DNA of 64,000 bases, from the NCBI GenBank assembly GCA_025526935.1, contig JAHLKD010000021.1, positions 496,001 to 560,000 of the forward strand. Reading direction: 5' to 3'. This stretch comes from Cladochytrium replicatum. Lineage: Eukaryota; Chytridiomycota; Chytridiomycetes; Cladochytriales; Cladochytriaceae. Below are positions 32,869-45,700 of the stretch, in pieces. The position numbers and the translations under genes are program-made. The notes beneath the pieces were generated by a model. That model saw only the letters and a program-made list of their open reading frames with translations. It did not search any database and had not been told where the DNA came from. Each line of letters opens with the position of its first letter. Within the stretch, counting starts at the first letter, position 1.

Positions 32869-35127
32869 ATGAACTCAGCTCCTTACCAATACGGGGGAAG
32901 CAGCGAGGTGACCTCGCTGGCGTCACCAACGGAGCCGATACCACCAAAGCAAAGGGCATTGCTGCTTGAGGGACCGGCATCCCAAGTAATCGGGAGTGGA
33001 AACGCAGCAAAGGAGCGATACTTGTTTCTCTTCAACGATGTGTTGGTGATAACAAAGCTGGTTCACGACAATCATGATGGTGACCCAGCAGTTCTTGTTA
33101 AGGTAATGATTTTACACAACATCGTTGGTGGCTCATTCATTGCGGTTTTCACAGGTGGTAACAGAGTTGTGGCGAGTTTCGGTGGGGCCATACACTGAAA
33201 AGAACGCTTGGTACTCCAACCTTGATCATCCGTTCTTGGGAAAGATTATAAGACAGTTTAATGATGGTCCTGCCAAGGTACTATGAGCTCCTCTTGCCTT
33301 AAGATTCCTATTGTTTATCGGTGGATCAAGTGCATAGGCTGGCTCCTTTCCAACTCTGTGGTGCAATCTACGTCATCTTCTATTGCATTTTTTCTTCATG
33401 GAGCGCCAGGGCTCATTAAGCGAGAGGTCTCTCGCATCCTCACCGCAAACGAGAATACTTCCATTCTGAAAGCTTATTTTGCACAATTTGATTTTTCAGT
33501 GCTGCCTCGACTAGACGATGCGATACGCGTTCTGCTCATGTCTTTTCCTCTTCCGCAAGATGCAGTTGCATTGGACCACATGCTCCAGCTATTTGCCGAA
33601 GTTTGGGTATCCGATGTGAAGTCGTCAAAAAAGACTGAGAAGTCGGGGTTGAACACCAGGGGAATGGCAGATCCTCTGGTTGCTGGAATTGCTGACCGTC
33701 CGAAGACTCCTGCATCGGTTGTGCAAGTGATTCTTTGTATCCTGTCGCTCAACGGTGAACTACATGCTTCGTCAAACCGGTGGACGGTCAGTTCAATCAG
33801 CTCTATCATGTCAGGATCAGGACCACCAACTTCCGAAGATTTCCAGAACCGCGTTAGTGCGATGGTCGGCCCTGACAACACACCGTCACGAGTTATATTG
33901 GATCAGATCTACCAGTCTGTCAAGAACTATCGATTACTCATGATCGGAGAAGATATTCCAGATGAGGGTAGTGCACCAGCTGGTGTATTTGACCAATATC
34001 CCAGGTCGAGTTCGTCGTCTGACGCGATGGCGAGCAACTCACCTTCACAGAAGAAGCCTCAATGGGAGATCGACTTTTACTGTCCTGAGGCGGAAGGAGA
34101 TCCACGTCCACTGACGAAAACAGGTGGAATCCCAAACCGAATGCTTTCTAATGGTGAACCGATCGCGGTAACGGTGAGCTTCCGAAGAACTGGTCACGAA
34201 TACGGTCGTTCTCTTGCAAGCCGTCTTCAGCAACCAATGCCCGAAATTCGACTTGCTTTACTTGGGAGAGACTTGGAATGCAGGCCACCGATCTTGAGCT
34301 TTACTGCAGGCGTCAGCCGAACTGGACAAAACGACATGGTCACCCGTGAGTTCTTCCTTCGAGCAGTAAAGCAGGGGTATAAGGGTTTGTATGCATTCCC
34401 ATTGCCTCCGATTGTATCCGGCACCCAACCAGTTGCAGTAAATCCCCATGTTGTATTCCCATACGCTCCAAGAAGTCGAGCAATCACTGTCGACCCGCAG
34501 TTTAAGCGCAATCTCTTTCGTCTGAATGTTGAAGGTCAAGGCATGGCCCAGACCAAAAAGTTCACTCTGGCAGTTGCATCTGCACAAATGCGAGATATGT
34601 GGTGGACGGAAATCGATACCGCGGCAACGGAGTGTTGGAAAATTCGGCAGAGAGAGAAGGAACTTGAAAAGGAACGAGAGCGCGACGAGAACGAGCGCAG
34701 GGCGGCAGAACAAGAAGAACTTCGACGGGAGCGGCTGGCACGGATGGAAGGAGGTGGAGCGAATCCACAATTGGAGGATGAAGGTGACTTAGGAGAACCC
34801 GTCAGCGATAACGAAGACGTAGAGATGTTCCCTGAAAAGGACAAGAAATGGCGCGATGGGGTGGGCGCAAAAGCAAGCGGCTCGTCGGACGTTGGATCAG
34901 CCTCTGACATCATGGATGGCTCGGTTCTGATTCATAGCTCGGTGGCTGGGGACGACGAAGACGAATACGAGTGGGTCTACGATGCAGTAGAGGACGAAGA
35001 ATATGTCCGACGGACGCCGCGTGAAACTCGATCGGTCATGCCGTGGGCACCCGGCGAGGTGATGAAACGAAGCGTCCTAATGAAGCGAGCAGTCCGGAAA
35101 TTGATGCGGAAAAGCATTATTCGATGA
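32869..35127 (+). CDS. PH and degenerate Sec7-domain protein
   Basis: Exons are 32869..33102, 33155..33277 and 33421..35127, giving 687 residues. An N-terminal PH-like fold (RALLLEGPASQVIG, then KERYLFLFNDVLVITK) is followed by only the second half of a Sec7 domain: FDFSVLPRLDDAIRVLLMSF, PLPQDAVALDHMLQLFAEVW and VILCILSLNGELHASS, where canonical Sec7 has LPGEAQKIDR and IMLNTDLH. The N-terminal Sec7 half with the catalytic Glu is missing: after IIRQFNDGPAK the sequence goes straight to REVSRIL. A second PH-like block lies at ~470-530, then a Glu/Arg-rich coiled coil (~535-570) and an acidic tail. It is probably a scaffold or regulator related to Arf-GEFs such as Syt1/IQSEC rather than an active exchange factor. 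The 5' end may have been altered by the retrotransposon upstream. Confidence 0.72.
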
Positions 35128-35233
35128 GCTTTTCTATGTTATGCTAGAAGGTTATAATTCTCTATGGAGAGTGATGTTTTGGTGTTCATTTGAAATGTAT
35201 CGATGGTCTGCAAAAACTTCATGCCTTATGAGC

Positions 35234-37420
35234 TCACCAGGCCGCTTTGAGTGTGCTCGAAGGCCGCGGGCTGGGACTGCAAACCCAACTTTTCTGAATC
35301 TTTCCCGCTTTGTCTTCTTGCGGACACCCGCACTTCGAGCCAATCATTATGATACCCTGCGGGTCGCTTAGTGCCGCACTCAATGTCTTTTGCTGCTGCG
35401 TTGTTTTCTTCGGGCGGGGAGCGAAACCAAGTCTCGTTGTCGTATCAACCTGCTGCTTGTAATAAAACTCCCCATGGCGACGTTGAGGGCGTGAAGTATG
35501 CGGGTCATCCACCAAGGTTACGTTGCTCCCAGCTTCTGCATATTGATCCACAAAAGCTTGTACACGGGGATACTCTTTGACCCATGGCTCAGTTGCAAGC
35601 TTGCGAATGTAAGCGGCAAGTTTGTCTTCATCGTTGCTAAGATGTGCCAGCATTTCCAGTTCGCTCTGAATACGATCTTCACGGTCATGCTTTGCCAATG
35701 ACACTGTATTTTTCTTGGTCCAAGTGATTCAGCTAACGTTCATGCTTAGCACTCGATCACTCACCGTCTTTTTGATGTTGAAATCCTGTAGATCCTTACC
35801 AATCCTCAACAGGTCCTCCTTCCTTTTCTTTTCCGACGAGAGGAATTCATTGTGTAAACGAACGTTTTCTTCGTGTGCCTGATCCTGTTGAAGTTTTCGT
35901 TGGACTTTCTGCTCCTCTACCGCTAAAATCTAGAGTTTTGAGGGGCCAGTTAGAATTCACCATAATTGATCGATCGTAGCTCACATGTTGACGATAGTAC
36001 TCTTTCGAATCTTGAGTTTGCTTTCGCTTCTTTGCAGCAGCTGCTTCTTCTTCCAATCTGGCAGATTCGTCTTTTTCCTGAATGTATTTGGCAATCTGAC
36101 GTTCCAGTTTCTTATCAGCTTCATCATGCTCTTGCTTTTGCATATTTCCGATCGTCTCGCGGAGTCGCTGAGAATCACTTTATGGTGTATCAAGAGAGTG
36201 AAATAGAGAAGGAGGTTAAGCTTTCCGAACTTGCCTAAACCGTTTCTTCTCGATGTCCTTTTTCATTCGAATTTGCTTGGACTTGATTGTAACCCACAAT
36301 TTCGCTCGCTCCTCGTCCTCCTGCTCTCTTAATCGCGATTCGTTCTGAGATCGAGTCCGCTCTGCCTGCAATCGCAGTAGCTCCTCTTGTGCTTGCTCCG
36401 CTTTGAGCCTTCTTAAGTATTCCCCATGTCTCTGGGCAGCAAGGGCTGCATTATCTGCCTCCAATATGGCCAGAACTTCTGCCTCATCAGACTGAAGCAT
36501 TGAGGACTCAGAACAGCGTTGAAATAGGTGTTTAGATAATATACCTTTTGTTCAGCAACAAGAAGTTCCCTCCGTACTGCCATATGATTGTCAAGATCCC
36601 GTTTCAGCTCAGCTTGTTTTCGACGGAAATCAAGCTCTTCGCTTTGCTTTTGAATTGCATCCATAACACTCTTTCGATTTACTTCGGCTGTGTGGGCTGC
36701 CTCTTGTTCTGCTTCAATCTGCTTTCTGGCTCTTTGATGTTCAATTTGTCGGTCTCGTTCCTTTTAAATTTGTCAGCGACGTGAATCTTATAAGTCCAAG
36801 GAGATGAACTTACATCTAAAACGAGCTGCATCATAACCTTCGAGTGAAGAGTTTTCACAAGATCAGTTTCTGCAAATGCCGCACGTTCTGCTCTCTCCAG
36901 TAGAGACTGTCTATACTGTTCATCTTCTTCTTTCAGGGCTTTTTCCACGGCTTCTCTCTCAGCTTCTTCGAGTTCGGCCTGCTTTGAAATATCCAGGACC
37001 CTCTTTCGTTGTTGCCCCGCAATGGTGTTCTGCCACTTTGCCGTTCGAGCCTTAGAGGCTGCGTGAAGTCCCATAGCCTTAGTTTTAAGATTTATATCAC
37101 GCCATTATAAAAGTTTCTAAGTCTTACATCATCATCATGTTGCTTCATACGCTTTGGGGAAAGTGAGAGACATATGTTTCTGAGCTCGTTCATCGAAATT
37201 ATTTCTGGCGAAATTCTTATTGGATGGTCAGAGTGCGTTCGTGATGCTGGTGGTAAAGCTTACTTCGCTTTCCTGATATTTGGATGGGGGTTTAGGCGAA
37301 GTTCAGCTTCTGGCAGTGGTCCAGCTATAGAATTTAATGTTGATTCAGAACGGTTTTTTTAATGTAGTTACGATAGTATCCAAGACGAAACGGTTGGGCC
37401 ATAATTGCTGGGATTGCCAT
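35234..37420 (-). CDS. Coiled-coil ciliary protein, CFAP210 (CCDC173)-like
   Basis: Exons are 37420..37372, 37324..37264, 37215..37128, 37077..36814, 36760..36545, 36491..36235, 36177..35985, 35929..35765 and 35713..35234, giving 590 residues. Almost the whole of residues 60-430 is charged coiled coil of the trichoplein/TPH class. The order RTAKWQNTIAGQQRKR, then ETDLVKTLHSKVMMQ and ERDRQIEHQRARKQIE fits CFAP210, a protein inside axonemal doublet microtubules, as I recall the family. The C-terminus is not coiled and is rich in basic and Gln residues. Intron 6 has a GC donor (AG|GCAAGT). A flagellar gene of this kind supports a zoosporic fungus. The coiled-coil ciliary class is likely; the exact orthologue is less sure. 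Confidence 0.7.
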
Positions 37421-39710
37421 GACGAACTTTTAGAAAAACGCGCGTACACACGTGACCAACAAAGTTGGTTCAGCGCCAAGCGTTTGGTTAAGATTCTGAG
37501 AAGCCCAGTGGCAGAGGAAGTGCTCCATGATAAAATTTTCTGCGCCAAATGCCCTTCTGTGATCGCATTTGCTTTGCTTGTGTGTTCCACCAAAGCTGAC
37601 CCGCAAATATCCGTCCGTAAGTTTGTTTTAGAGCTCTATCGCTCTATTGATTGAAATTTAACAAAGTCTATATTTACCCCGTGAATGAGTGTTCTGATGA
37701 AGTCAGCCTTCGTAGCCCCACATGGATATCAGAGAGGCAATTCATGGTTTACCTTCAATTCTCAACAGGAATTTTGTGAAGAGATGTGAGTATATCGTTT
37801 TCAATTCTATGTAAGTATTTTACAGTATTTACTTTGTCTCATTCTCTTACTATGAGGACTCACCTCTAGGTCCACATATGATGGGCTGTATAAGTAACCA
37901 CTCGACGTTCAATGTATTTAGCTTCACTTCCACTGTCTCAACTGAAAATTAATCTGTTTTCTGCTCCTCACATTTTTTGATCATAATGAAGTCCGTTCAT
38001 GTTATGTCGTCGAACCAGTTCAGCTTATGCTTGCACACAAAATTCTGATAAAATTTTGACGCTTCTGAATGTTGCCTGCTCTCCATACGTTCGTGTGACC
38101 ACTTGGCTACACCTGTCGCACCATACTCTCCAATGTGGTCAGCTCCACTGCCAGTGCAATACCAAGGTGCTAGCGTTCCCTATGAACTTGTACAAAATTC
38201 ACTTGTAACGACATCATCCGAGCCATTGACTCAATTTAACTGGCCGTAAGTTGGATACCAGTTACAAGAGTCATCCTCCAGTGCATTTCTTCCACAGGCT
38301 ACAATCCCGATGTCTCAACACAATCCTCTGCTCCACAATATCACAGTGCTGCCGTTCTGATTGAAGTGAAGAAGGTCTCTTACCGTTAAACCATCATCGT
38401 GCCTACACCTGTGGATCAGCAAGAATGAACTTCAATTGCTGGATCTTGGCCTCGTCCACAAAACAACATCAACTTGTTGGATTATGAACATTATAGGACT
38501 CTATTACTACAGTCACTTTAACAACAATACACAACACACTACGACATAACAGACAGACTGGAGATGTCCAGTATGGCAGCTTTCATGCACAGAAATCCTG
38601 TTATGGAAATAGGGGGTGTTTGTGACGAAAATTTGGATGTGTTTATAAGAAAATAGCTCAACCTGTTTGATGTTTTGAGCTTGCTGTTTTAAGCCACTGC
38701 ACAAAAACTCCTGAACTTTGTGTTTGTTCCTAATCCGGAAACTAATTATACATGTGACCACCTATCTGTAGTGTGTGACATCTAAACACATGTTTAATCT
38801 GAACCATTTTATCAGATCTTTTGAGCATCCAGTTCAGCGATCAGGGCAACTTCTCTGACGGTGCGGGCAATTTGCATGGGGCTGTGTGGTGTGAAGTCAT
38901 GAGCTCTTGTGATTGATAAGACCTAGCATCATGATTCAGAGTTGTCCATGGTGACATTTTTTAAAAAAACAGAAGTTCAGAAGGGTTTCAAATCCAACAC
39001 ACGTTTTTGTGTGGCGTAAATCAAACGTACGTTCTGAAAGGGATACTTCGCCACGTGGACACATCGGTGCACTCGCGTTTGCGTCGAGATTGTTCAAGAA
39101 GGTAAGTTGTGAAGAAATATCACATAAATTATTGAGAAAACAGAAACTGAACAGAATAAGAGGAAACATTTAAACTTATAAAGAACAAGTGAAAAATTCG
39201 GAAGAAAAGAAGCGGTACGTAATCAAGTAAAACATTCTTAAAACGGTTCTCAGAGCAAATATTTCCAAATAAGAAGTCATGGCAGAACGGTAAGACAACA
39301 AAGTAAAACAAGATGTTTCGAATGCTGAAACATTATCCAAAAAAGGTAATATCATTTTTGTAAGCTGCAGCTGATGATTCAGTTCCATGGCAACCCGGTT
39401 TCCCCGCCGCAACTCAGCCCACCATGTTTCGCAAAGCCAGGCCCGTTGATGGGTACAAACTGCAAGAAGCATCGTATGTTGCTGCATTTACCGTGCAGGA
39501 GACAGTACGGAGCTCTGTGAGAAGTCAAGCAGACCCATTGACACGATCAATGACACCATGAAGTCACTATTCTAGAATGCAACCAGGCTTTTGTGCTCGG
39601 AGATGCAGTTTTTTTTTTGGAATGAAATGAATTGCATAAGAGGAACAAAGTTTGCATAGAGTAGATGCATCAAATGATACAAAGAAGCCCGTAGAACATA
39701 GAAATGCAAC
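37421..39710. other. Mostly intergenic, 2.3 kb, with one weak gene candidate
   Basis: No recognisable domain. A possible small plus-strand gene begins at 37685. The rest (38370-39710) is AT-rich with short frames only, plus a T10 run near 39610. Confidence 0.45.
37685..38360 (+). other. Weak candidate gene, unknown product
   Basis: From the ATG at 37685 a short coding-like exon (SAFVAPHGYQRGNSWFTF) ends at a good GTGAGT donor near 37774. A small exon after CACCTCTAG (STYDGLY) and further coding-like pieces (YSPMWSAPLPVQYQGASVP, AFLPQATIPMSQHNP) follow, but I could not join them all in one frame with normal splice sites. It may be a real gene with an unclear model or a decayed one. Confidence 0.22.
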
Positions 39711-42700
39711 TCATTTGGTCTCTGCCTCTTTTCTCAACAAATACTCGAGGACAGACGTTTCTCCGAGCTCACGGGCGAGATCGATCGGAGATTTCCCGGG
39801 AGACCTCCGATTAATCACGCCACCATTCTCACAGATCATCTTCACTACTTCCAGGGACCCACGCCTAATTGCTGACAGCAGAGCATCAAATCCATCGTCA
39901 TCTCGGATCGTGGTATCGGCACCCGCTTCAACCAGGGCTTTCCCTGCGTCGTCGAAGTAGAGCTCAATGCTTCGAAGTAACGGTGTTTTCCCAAAGTTAT
40001 CTTTGGCATCGATGTCAGCGCCGCTGTGAATAAGAATGCGAATTAGCGTGGCGTCGTTCTTATTCACAGCCAAGTGCAGAGTGGTCTCCCCTAAAGACGA
40101 CACACCCATGATTTTCGACCCATTTTTGAGGAGCAATAGGCAGACGGGCGCGCTGCTTAACCAAGAATCGCGGCTGAGTTCCTTGAACAGCATATTGTTT
40201 CCGTCTTTGTCAAGCACGTCGACACTGGCTCCGTGTTTAAGCAAGCATGTCGCAACCTCCTCCCCGTAGCTATCATTCTTTGCTGTGTACAGAAGTGCAG
40301 TTTGGCCGTATTTGTCTTTGGCATTGACGTCTGCTCCACTCTCAATCAACCCTGTTGCTGTTGAGGAAGACAGTTTCTCTGCTACCACCATAAGAAGAGT
40401 CATGCCTTCCGGTAGTGGAATGTCGCTCTTTGCACCTTTCGACAACAAGTAGTCGAAAGCATCTGAATCGCCCGAGCGAGCTGCCTCGGCCAGTGGTGTA
40501 TATCCTTCGTTATCGACGGCATTGATATCCAGCCCTTTTCGAAGGCAAAAGTCGATGAGCTCCGTGCTACGCGCAAAGTGGAGCATAGTTTGACCCTTGG
40601 TGTTCTTCATGCTCCCGTTAACAGCCAAAAGCCTCTTATGGAGCAAACGCAGGACGTCAAGACTGCCCTGTTGTGCGGCTAGCAATAATGGAGTCATGTT
40701 CTTCTCTGTCTCGACATCTAGTGCCGCACCAGCGTCCAGTAACAAAACGCAAGTTTCCTTGTTTCCATTTTCCGCTGCTCTGCACAAAGATGTATACTGC
40801 TCAGCGCCGCGTGCATCGATATCTGGTTTCTTTTCCAAAAGTACTTCAACCACTTCGGGATGCTCAAATGTAACCGCAAGATAAAGGGGGAAATTGAATT
40901 CCTTTGGAATTCGTGCGTTGACGTCCGCGTCGTGGGTGAGAAGCTCTCTGCAAGTTTCCGCAGAACCAAACTCCGCAACTAGGTGGAGCGGTCGACGCTT
41001 GTTTGACGATTTCGCCTCCACATCGACGCCCTTGTCGAGCAGGAGCTTCACAACCGCCGCGTTGTCGCGACGACAGCGCGCAGCGTAGTGGATCACAGCT
41101 TCGTTTTCAAGATCCGAGACCTCAGGGCTTATCCCGTTGTTCAAGAAGAACTCGACTACATCAGTGTGACCGTTCAGAGCCGCAAAATGGATGCCTTGGG
41201 CACCCGTGTGGTCCACTCGAACATCTAGCTGCGCTCCGTGTTGATGGAGGAGAGAAATGACGTCAAGCCGGCCAGCTTCTGCAGCGAGGTGAATGGAGCG
41301 GCGGAAGTCCGCGTCGGCATTCTCGATAGATACGCCCATCTCAATTAGAGTCTTGACGGCGTCAAAATAGTTGAACTGTATAGCTCTGTTCAACGACTGC
41401 CTCCTCATTATCTGATCCGAATCGTCGGGAGAAAAATGCCGTCTCCTAGTATCTTCATTGAGATACACTGGTGTTAGAAGGGAGTCGATGATTGACTGCG
41501 GCGAGGCACCCTTGTTGCGTAGAACCTGCACCAGCGACGAAGCTTGTTCTGTGATAAAGGGAGAAACAATGAGTGAGCTAGCGCACGAGGCCCATGCAAG
41601 TTACGATGTACCTGGAGGCAGTGCAAGATATCCCAGAGCAACCTGTTGAATAACCGAGTTCCCTTTGATTGCATCAATGAGGGCCCTTGCTGTTGTTGGC
41701 GGGATCCACGGGACAGGGCAAGTTAATGTGCCAAATCTTACGACTGTCGGTAATTCAGATCATCTATCGAAGGGATAACGACAATACTCTCACCTTTGAC
41801 TTCCTTATCGCCTGCTTCTTCGATGTTATCATCCGCATCATTGTAAGCGCTAGCATCTTCCCCTTGCCAACCGTACACTATAGCATTCAGAAATACCTTC
41901 TTTAACGACTTGTTGACCTTCAACATTTCCGCAACGGCCGCCACGCCGGCGTCCCCAAAGTCATTGTTAGACAGGTCAATTTCCTCCAATGACGTATTTG
42001 TCTTCAACGCTTCTGCAAGTTCCTTGATTTCTTCAACAACCGAACAACCGAAGTTAATTTTGCTCATCGGACAAGAGGCATGATATACCTTCATCAATCA
42101 AACCATTCCCGTTAATCGAAAACGACTTCAATCCATTGTTTACTTTCAACATCGCCGCATAAGCTTCAATTTGCTCTAGGTTGCAGCTGTTGTCCGCAAC
42201 GTAATATTTTTCGAGAGTTGAGTTTGATTTGAGTGCTGTCGATAGCAAAAGGTGTTCCTCATCCAAACTGCACTGGTCTAAATAAATAGCCTTGAGGGTC
42301 GTACTTGTCCGTATCACCTCCACAATCGCCGACATGCTCTTCTTATCAAGTGAATTTCCCTATTCAGAACAATAATGGGTGGATATTTCGAAAAGAGCAG
42401 ATTTTGGTGTACCCCCAGATCCAGACTCGTGAGCATACTGTTCTGTTTGAGAGTTTTGCAGATCAACGCGAGAGAGCTATTTGAGACTGTACCCCCCAGT
42501 CGCAGGCGCTGAAGCGAACTTCGCAAAACGAGATCATCTATGACGGTCGTAGGTGGGTTGAACGTTTCAGCATCGACGATGCTAAGTTCGCGGAGTCCAG
42601 ACGTTGATGCAGCCCCGACTATTTTAATAAAGCCCTTCACGCCAATGTCGACGTTGTCCAAGAAAAGGCTCTTGAGCGAAGGTGTCTGCATAACTAAGTT

Positions 42701-45700
42701 TGAGAGATCGTCGAAGAGGTCCAGGTTTGTAAGGTCGTCGTCGGTGAAGGTGAACTCAGATATACGACGAGATACCCTCAACGCATCAAGAATTATCTTC
42801 ACTCGAGCTGTTACGACATTGTAGTTGTTCCTCAATACTAGAGCAAAGCCCGACCTCAGTGCGCCAAAGAGCTTCTCAAATGCTTCGGTTTCATTGAATA
42901 GAAATGTGCATTCTTTGATTTCGAGCTTGACGAGCTTCGAAACCTGGCGGCGCTGAGCCAGGATTGCACCTCTTGCAACCCCTTCAATCAGCTTGTCGGT
43001 GATTTCAATGCCTGTACATTCCAGAATGAGCAACAGTACTTCATAAACAGATTTGAAAATTACCTTGCATGATGACCTTCGTCCAATGGGAGTTAAATGG
43101 GACGATATCGTTCCAGAAACGGAGAACCTCGCTTTCAGTCTTATCCCTGAGATGACACCAAGTGTCCGTGAACTCAAAGCCAACGTTGAGAAGTTTGAAA
43201 GATGCTTTTGCTTTCTCGAGTGCTTGCACGCCCGAGTCGATGAAATCGTTCACCTAAATACAACACCGTTAATGTCCCCACAAAAGTTTGGAATCAATTT
43301 ACCTTTGCAGAGATCCTCGGCAGAAGCGACTTGATCTGCAAATGGTTGGCAAGGAAAATGCCCTGCGTTTTTACGAGCTTACGAAGCATGGACGAAGCTA
43401 AAAGCAATCATTCACTGTCAGCATTCATTTTTCATTAAATAGATCGCAAAAGTGTTACCAGACAGATAAGGTTGTATAGTGTCGTCACTAGGTGCCCGAT
43501 CAAGCGGATACAAGTCACTAGAGAGTGCTTTGTCAACGGCTCCAAAGTCGAACCCTTTACCATCTCCGGCAGCAATGAAAACTGTGGACGGAGAAGTCAG
43601 TCAAACAAGGATGCAAAATGTGGATTTAATCACCAGGTAGGACTGCGCACTTTTCTTCTTCAGCTGCCAAGAGGGCAGTTTCCCACTCAAGCAGCAATGG
43701 GTCCACCGCAATGTTCGAGCGCTTAAATCTCTCAACTGCCTCGTTGGAAACCAACAGGAGAACCAAGACACTCTTCTTGAGCGCTTTGTAGCTGTCCTTC
43801 CAAGTCTGATAGCATATTAGTTTCGAACATAAAAATACACCACCTGCATACTTGGTCCTTCTTCTTCAAAATATTCTGATCCAAGAAGACCTTGTTCTGA
43901 TGCTTTCCTACGCTCTTCGCTTCCTCAAGCTTACGAGGGTTCAAGTGTGGGAACATCTGCAAAAATAGGAAGAACACTTCCGCGAGTGCAGACTCCGTTT
44001 CCGCATTGTATGAAATAAAGATGTCGTATTTGTAGTCGGACATTGCCCTAGGCCAGTCTTTGACCGCGTTTGCGATCGCGGTATCCGGGTCGTCCTTTAT
44101 GCTGGAGACGAAGAGCGACCTGTTTTCGGCTTGATGGATGCGTTCCTTCGCCTTCTCTATCTTTTCGGCACGATCTTGGATTTCAGCCTTGGGAGGACGA
44201 TCAGCAAAGAAAATGGTTAACAGGGGCGGACATGATTACCTTTAGCCGCAGCTGCTCCGACCTGACTGCCGCAAGCTCCTTTGTAAGCCTGTCGCACGCT
44301 GAAGCATCTTGTTCTAATAGCACAAAGAGGTCGGCGATAGCTTGAACGTTCTGATCTTTGGTGACATCCTCATGGTTGGTAAGGAAATCGTTAAACCACT
44401 GTTTGAGTTTGACGTTGTTCGAGGAGAGAACGGGGACTGGTTTTTGTTCTTATTGGAACCACGTAAACCTGGTAAATAATGATATCACAACTTTGGATGA
44501 ACACTTACCTTTTATCTCTGAATTAGACGCTCCCGCGGGTTTAACTGGAAAAATAATAATATATTACACTAACCTAAAATATAGCAAATCCACTAACCTT
44601 TTTGCGAATCAGCTCCAACCTCTGCCTCCTTTCTCTCGTCGCTTTCTTTTCCTGGTTTGGGAATCTCAAACGAAACGGACGGCTTTTTGGTCACTTTTGC
44701 ATCCTCAGTACCGGTTACCGCCAGCCCCATCGAAGCTTCTGGCTTCACGTCTACACCGGAGGCTTTTCCCGCACAATTATCAGATTACCTTCACCACACA
44801 ATAAAATGTAAAGACTAACCCGGCAATTTACCAGAGGCCATCAAGGCCCCGCCAGAATTCTTCTTCACAACCGTTTTGCCCGGCGCAGACAAAGCCGAGT
44901 TGGAGCTCCTCTTCACAACGGTTGCAGATGTGATCTTCCCTTCAAGTGAACACCGAACTCAGAACCCGACAATCGGCCAATTTACAAGCTTACCTCGAGT
45001 TGTTTTGGTTCGCGGTATAGCTGGAGGAGGTGGTACTTCCAGCACAGCGGGAGAAATCAACGATATACCTAACATGACGATTTAGTTTTCTTCCACAAAT
45101 TCAAATTCAGATTCCATGCTTACCTGGCTTTACATATGTACCATTCTTGTCCGTGGAAGGCTTTTCGGGTTGAGTTTGCACGTTTGCAGAAATTGAATCT
45201 AAAATATGCATTACATTACAAGGTCAACAAGCCATGCCGATGTACAAAAAGTTGTATGTGCCGACCTTTGTTCTGCGTATAAGTCGTCGACGTTATCGTT
45301 GTCGCGGAGGTGTACGAAACAGTGCTGGATTGACTGGCGTTTGCGTAATTCTCTCGCCTCGACTCTGCACATAATGAGTTAGACGGAGAGATTGAGGATG
45401 TATTGGTCCGGTTCGAGTACCAATTCGAGGTTCCGGAGGAGTAGACACTTCATAAACTTTCCGCGGTTCGTGGGGCACGGTCTTTGGTGGTATATACGGA
45501 GGTTCGACCAGATACGAAGCTGAATACTTCGACTTATACGGAGCAGTAGGCGATGAGGACTGAGCAGGGGGGGGACCAGGTGGCGGGGTTAAGGTCGGCA
45601 GCGGGCCAGCAAGGGCTAATTGGCAGAAAGAGATCAATTCTATTCTCAAACTTGAGTCAGGAATAACTCACGGCTAAAAGACACCGCGGGTTGGGAAGGC

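Noticed and set aside
38500-38700. Second copia LTR starting near a TTGTTGGATTATG sequence
   Set aside because: No matching inverted end and no retrotransposon coding remains next to it.
45293-45430. Stop codon at 45295-45293 as the end of a separate Pro-rich gene
   Set aside because: An intron with a CTAAC branch site and TGTGCAG acceptor (45420-45365) removes the preceding piece, shifts frame and links to all following exons in phase.
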